6,914 nt of DNA from the NCBI GenBank assembly GCA_019136395.1, contig JAGVUH010000375.1:1-6914 (forward strand), in the 5' to 3' direction. Of the stretch, positions 5,327 through 6,914 are shown one piece after another (the first letter of the stretch is position 1; each line of letters opens with the position of its first letter). The position numbers and the translations under genes were made by a program. The DNA comes from Gammaproteobacteria bacterium (GTDB lineage Bacteria; Pseudomonadota; Gammaproteobacteria; Chromatiales; Chromatiaceae). The notes below the pieces were generated by a model. The model did no database searches, was not told where the DNA came from, and saw only the letters and a program-made list of their open reading frames with translations.

Positions 5327-6273
5327 GGGTCGCTCGGGGCGGGGGGTGGGGTGGTGGTCGCCCGCTCCGCTCCACGGCGCAGCGCGACCACCCGCGGGCC
5401 GTGCCCGCGCGCGGCGGGGGCGGGGCAGCGTTGGCGTAACAGCTGCACCGCGCGCTCCGCATCCAGGGCCACCGCCGTGATCCTGGTGGCGACATCGCGC
5501 GCCACCACCCGGTGCGCGGTGTGCAGGCGGTAGCGCAGCCCCTGACGAATCGTGGTCACGGCAAACAGTTCCAGGTCCGGGGGGGCTGGCAGCGGTTCGG
5601 CATCCAGCGTCAACTGCCCGTCGAGGAGGATCAGCCCCGGCCGTTTGACGCGCCGCCACCAGCCGCCGGGCAGCGTCAGGACATAGCGCACCACGCGGAC
5701 GGCGTGCGCGGTGGCCGGCGGCACCGGAATCCGCCGCGCACAGCCCACGTCGGCGCGGATGCCGACCGCCTGGGGATCGCGACTCAACCGCACCTCCAGG
5801 GTGCCGGTGACGTCAAAGTCGTAACACCTCCGCAGCCAGGGGGTGATCTCCGCCGCCAGCCGGCGTTGCAGTCGTTCCTCCAGGGGTCCTTCCGGCAGGC
5901 GCCACTGGCCCCACCGGGGGCCCCGGGGCGCGATCTCCCCGGCGGGCAGCCGCGCATCCTCCCGCGCCATGCGGCCGGCGTGCAGGCGCGCGATGGTGGC
6001 GGTCACCGCCGCGGCGTGCGCCGCCAGGTCGGCGGGGCGCGTCGACAGCGGCAGCGCCGCGGGGCAGGCCAGCAAGGCCGCCGCCACCGGCTGGGGGTCG
6101 GGGTCGAGCGTGAGCCGCTCCTCGGAGTCGTACCGGGTCAGGCGCGGGTCGTGCGCCAGGCGGACGGCCAGACTGAACAGGGGCTCGCCCAGGCGGCGTT
6201 TATCGTCCGCCAGCTGGCGTGCCAGGCGCCGGGGCGGCACCCGGTCCGCCAGGGAAAGCGCGTCATCGACCAT
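5314..6273 (-). CDS. Uncharacterised protein, first gene of the AcrVA2-like operon
   Basis: The frame encodes 319 residues with strong G/C third-position bias and ends at TGA 5316-5314, 13 nt inside the AcrVA2-like gene. ATG 6273 is chosen because GGAG (6284-6281) precedes it by 7 nt; upstream ATGs (for example 6303) lack such a site. The N-terminal half is helical and Ala/Arg/Leu-rich (ARQLADDKRRLGEPLFSLAVRLA; ADLAAHAAAVTATIARLH). The C-terminal half looks mainly beta (FDVTGTLEVRLS, VRVVRYVLTLPGGWW, GLILLDGQLTLDAEPL, LELFAVTTIRQGLRYRLH) and ends in a basic, Pro-rich tail. There are no transmembrane segments, signal peptide or nuclease motifs that I can see. I do not recognise the family. Overlap with the AcrVA2-like gene suggests joint expression and a related role. 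Confidence 0.85.
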   Translation of the reverse strand: MVDDALSLADRVPPRRLARQLADDKRRLGEPLFSLAVRLAHDPRLTRYDSEERLTLDPDPQPVAAALLACPAALPLSTRPADLAAHAAAVTATIARLHAGRMAREDARLPAGEIAPRGPRWGQWRLPEGPLEERLQRRLAAEITPWLRRCYDFDVTGTLEVRLSRDPQAVGIRADVGCARRIPVPPATAHAVRVVRYVLTLPGGWWRRVKRPGLILLDGQLTLDAEPLPAPPDLELFAVTTIRQGLRYRLHTAHRVVARDVATRITAVALDAERAVQLLRQRCPAPAARGHGPRVVALRRGAERATTTPPPAPSDPCPR

Positions 6274-6348
6274 GGGCGTTCTCCAGAACATGGCGCGGGC
6301 CATTGGCGGAGGCGACCGCCGGACATTTGCGCCGGGACTTAGAGCGCG

Positions 6349-6354
6349 ATTATA
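6349..6354 (-). promoter_or_regulatory. Candidate -10 element for the AcrVA2-like operon
   Basis: The minus strand has an exact TATAAT at 6354-6349, which would start transcription near 6342, about 69 nt before the ATG at 6273. No good -35 is present at normal spacing. One copy of the 12-bp repeat lies just upstream, where an activator could compensate for the weak -35. Confidence 0.4.
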
Positions 6355-6377
6355 GCCGGGATGACGCGTCGCGGGAG

Positions 6378-6512
6378 CGTAACCGGCCGCCATCCGGGGG
6401 CATCCGCCCCGGCAACACCGGGCGAACGCCAGGACGGTAAGGGGTTGCGAACAGAGTTTCCCGGATAAAAAAGCAGGCGATTCAGGTCGCTTCCAGCCGC
6501 CGTAACCGGCCG
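6378..6512. repeat. 12-bp direct repeat CGTAACCGGCCG (two copies, 123 bp apart)
   Basis: Identical copies occur at 6378-6389 and 6501-6512. Each ends in the palindrome CGGCCG. One lies beside the -35 region of the minus-strand promoter, the other about 65 bp upstream of the H-NS-like promoter. The placement suggests a repressor or nucleoid-protein operator pair; which protein would bind is unknown. Confidence 0.45.
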
Positions 6513-6575
6513 AGAAGCGTGGGATTACAGCCGTGGACAAGCCCAGGTCTGCGCGGCGGGTAAGAACGGCATCCT

Positions 6576-6605
6576 TTGACAAAAAAGCGCGGGGCAAACT
6601 ACCAT
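6576..6605 (+). promoter_or_regulatory. Sigma-70-type promoter for the H-NS-like gene
   Basis: A consensus TTGACA (6576-6581) is followed after 18 bp by TACCAT (6600-6605), four of six matches to TATAAT. Transcription would start near 6612, giving a leader of about 28 nt with AGAGGA (6631-6636) before ATG 6640. Confidence 0.6.
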
Positions 6606-6639
6606 TAAACCGTGAACTTAATCCGTCAATAGAGGAACC

Positions 6640-6914
6640 ATGGGCAAGCTCAATCTCGCCGAACTGGACTGTCTTATTGACTACCTTACCCAACTGCCCG
6701 CTGAACAGGCGGTCCGGGAGAAATCCCAGGTCATTGCCGAGCTGCGGCGCACGATTGCGCAGTATCACCTCACCCCCGACGAGCTGGGCTTGCGCCCGGA
6801 GCCCGAGCCGGTCACGCCGCGGGCGCCGGACCGCGCCCCGGCGGTGGAGACGGCACCGCGGCCGGCGCTGGTGTTGCTGCCCACGCCCGCCCCGGCGGTG
6901 GCGGCCGCGCGTCC
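6640..6914 (+). CDS. H-NS-family-like nucleoid protein, N-terminal part (runs off window)
   Basis: The frame opens at ATG 6640 with AGAGGA 3 nt in front and continues to the window end (91 full codons). The first 50 residues form a charged helix pair ending REKSQVIAELRRTIAQYHLTPDELG. The pattern of a lysine/arginine/glutamate helix followed by hYxLTxxDLG resembles the N-terminal oligomerisation part of H-NS-type proteins in proteobacteria. From about residue 52 it becomes a Pro/Ala/Glu/Arg-rich linker. The diagnostic C-terminal DNA-binding loop (W[ST]GRGR type) would lie beyond the window and cannot be checked. H-NS-like proteins silence foreign DNA and are often carried on plasmids and islands. 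Divergent from the AcrVA2-like operon, it is a candidate regulator of that operon, which is inference only. A different coiled-coil protein is possible. Confidence 0.55.
   Translation, partial: MGKLNLAELDCLIDYLTQLPAEQAVREKSQVIAELRRTIAQYHLTPDELGLRPEPEPVTPRAPDRAPAVETAPRPALVLLPTPAPAVAAAR

Larger units (their letters stand above)
6274..6639. other. Divergent intergenic region between the AcrVA2-like operon and the H-NS-like gene
   Basis: These 366 bp contain no convincing reading frame. They hold a minus-strand -10 element near 6350, a plus-strand promoter at 6576-6605, a 12-bp direct repeat, and a 6-bp-stem hairpin at 6394-6412 (CCGGGG with CCCCGG). A relatively A+T-rich patch lies near the H-NS-like promoter. 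Both flanking genes start outward from here, so they may share regulation. Confidence 0.7.

Noticed and set aside
5327..5659. N-terminal extension of the AcrVA2-like frame up to an ATG at 5659
   Set aside because: This stretch overlaps the upstream gene in another frame and reads as low-complexity Ala/Gly/Pro/Arg. AcrVA2 similarity and length fit the start at 5326.

Overview
The window is GC-rich proteobacterial DNA, most likely from a gammaproteobacterium or a close relative. RecA is collinear with the E. coli protein, codons end mostly in G or C, and the right edge encodes an H-NS-type N-terminus. No rRNA, tRNA or CRISPR array is visible. The gene mix (a recA without its usual recX/alaS neighbours, an H-NS-like protein, an AcrVA2-like protein, uncharacterised genes and an insertion sequence) suggests an accessory region such as a plasmid, ICE or genomic island. 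That placement is an inference.

Layout from left to right. (1) 1-495 (+): 3' part of an unrecognised gene. (2) 611-1702 (+): complete recA. (3) 1737-2384 (-): a small, probably exported protein of unknown function that converges on recA; its 5' end has been split off by an insertion sequence. (4) 2378-4142: a complete 1,765-bp IS200/IS605-family element of the IS608 type, with divergent tnpA (Y1 HUH transposase) and tnpB (RuvC-like RNA-guided nuclease), both terminal hairpins, guide tetranucleotides and cleavage sites. (5) 4143-4318: leader of the interrupted gene, with two hairpins. (6) 4319-5326 and 5314-6273 (-): two overlapping genes. The downstream one is clearly related to the type V-A anti-CRISPR AcrVA2; the upstream one is unrecognised. 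(7) 6274-6639: divergent promoter region with a 12-bp direct repeat. (8) 6640-6914 (+): start of an H-NS-family-like gene that runs off the window.

How the parts fit. The minus-strand genes probably form one unit read from about 6342: unknown gene, AcrVA2-like gene, then (past a hairpin with a short U tract) the exported-protein gene. The IS608-like element entered that third gene after the TTAC of codons 4-5. Joining the flanks at the predicted cleavage sites restores an uninterrupted 217-codon frame with a Shine-Dalgarno sequence and a better signal peptide. Because this IS class excises precisely, the interruption is potentially reversible. By the known logic of TnpB, the omega RNA made from the right end would carry a guide copied from this gene, next to TTAC. 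TnpB would then cut the IS-free allele and favour retention of the element. The most notable items are the AcrVA2-like operon with no Cas12a in view, and the reversible, RNA-guided interruption of its neighbour.
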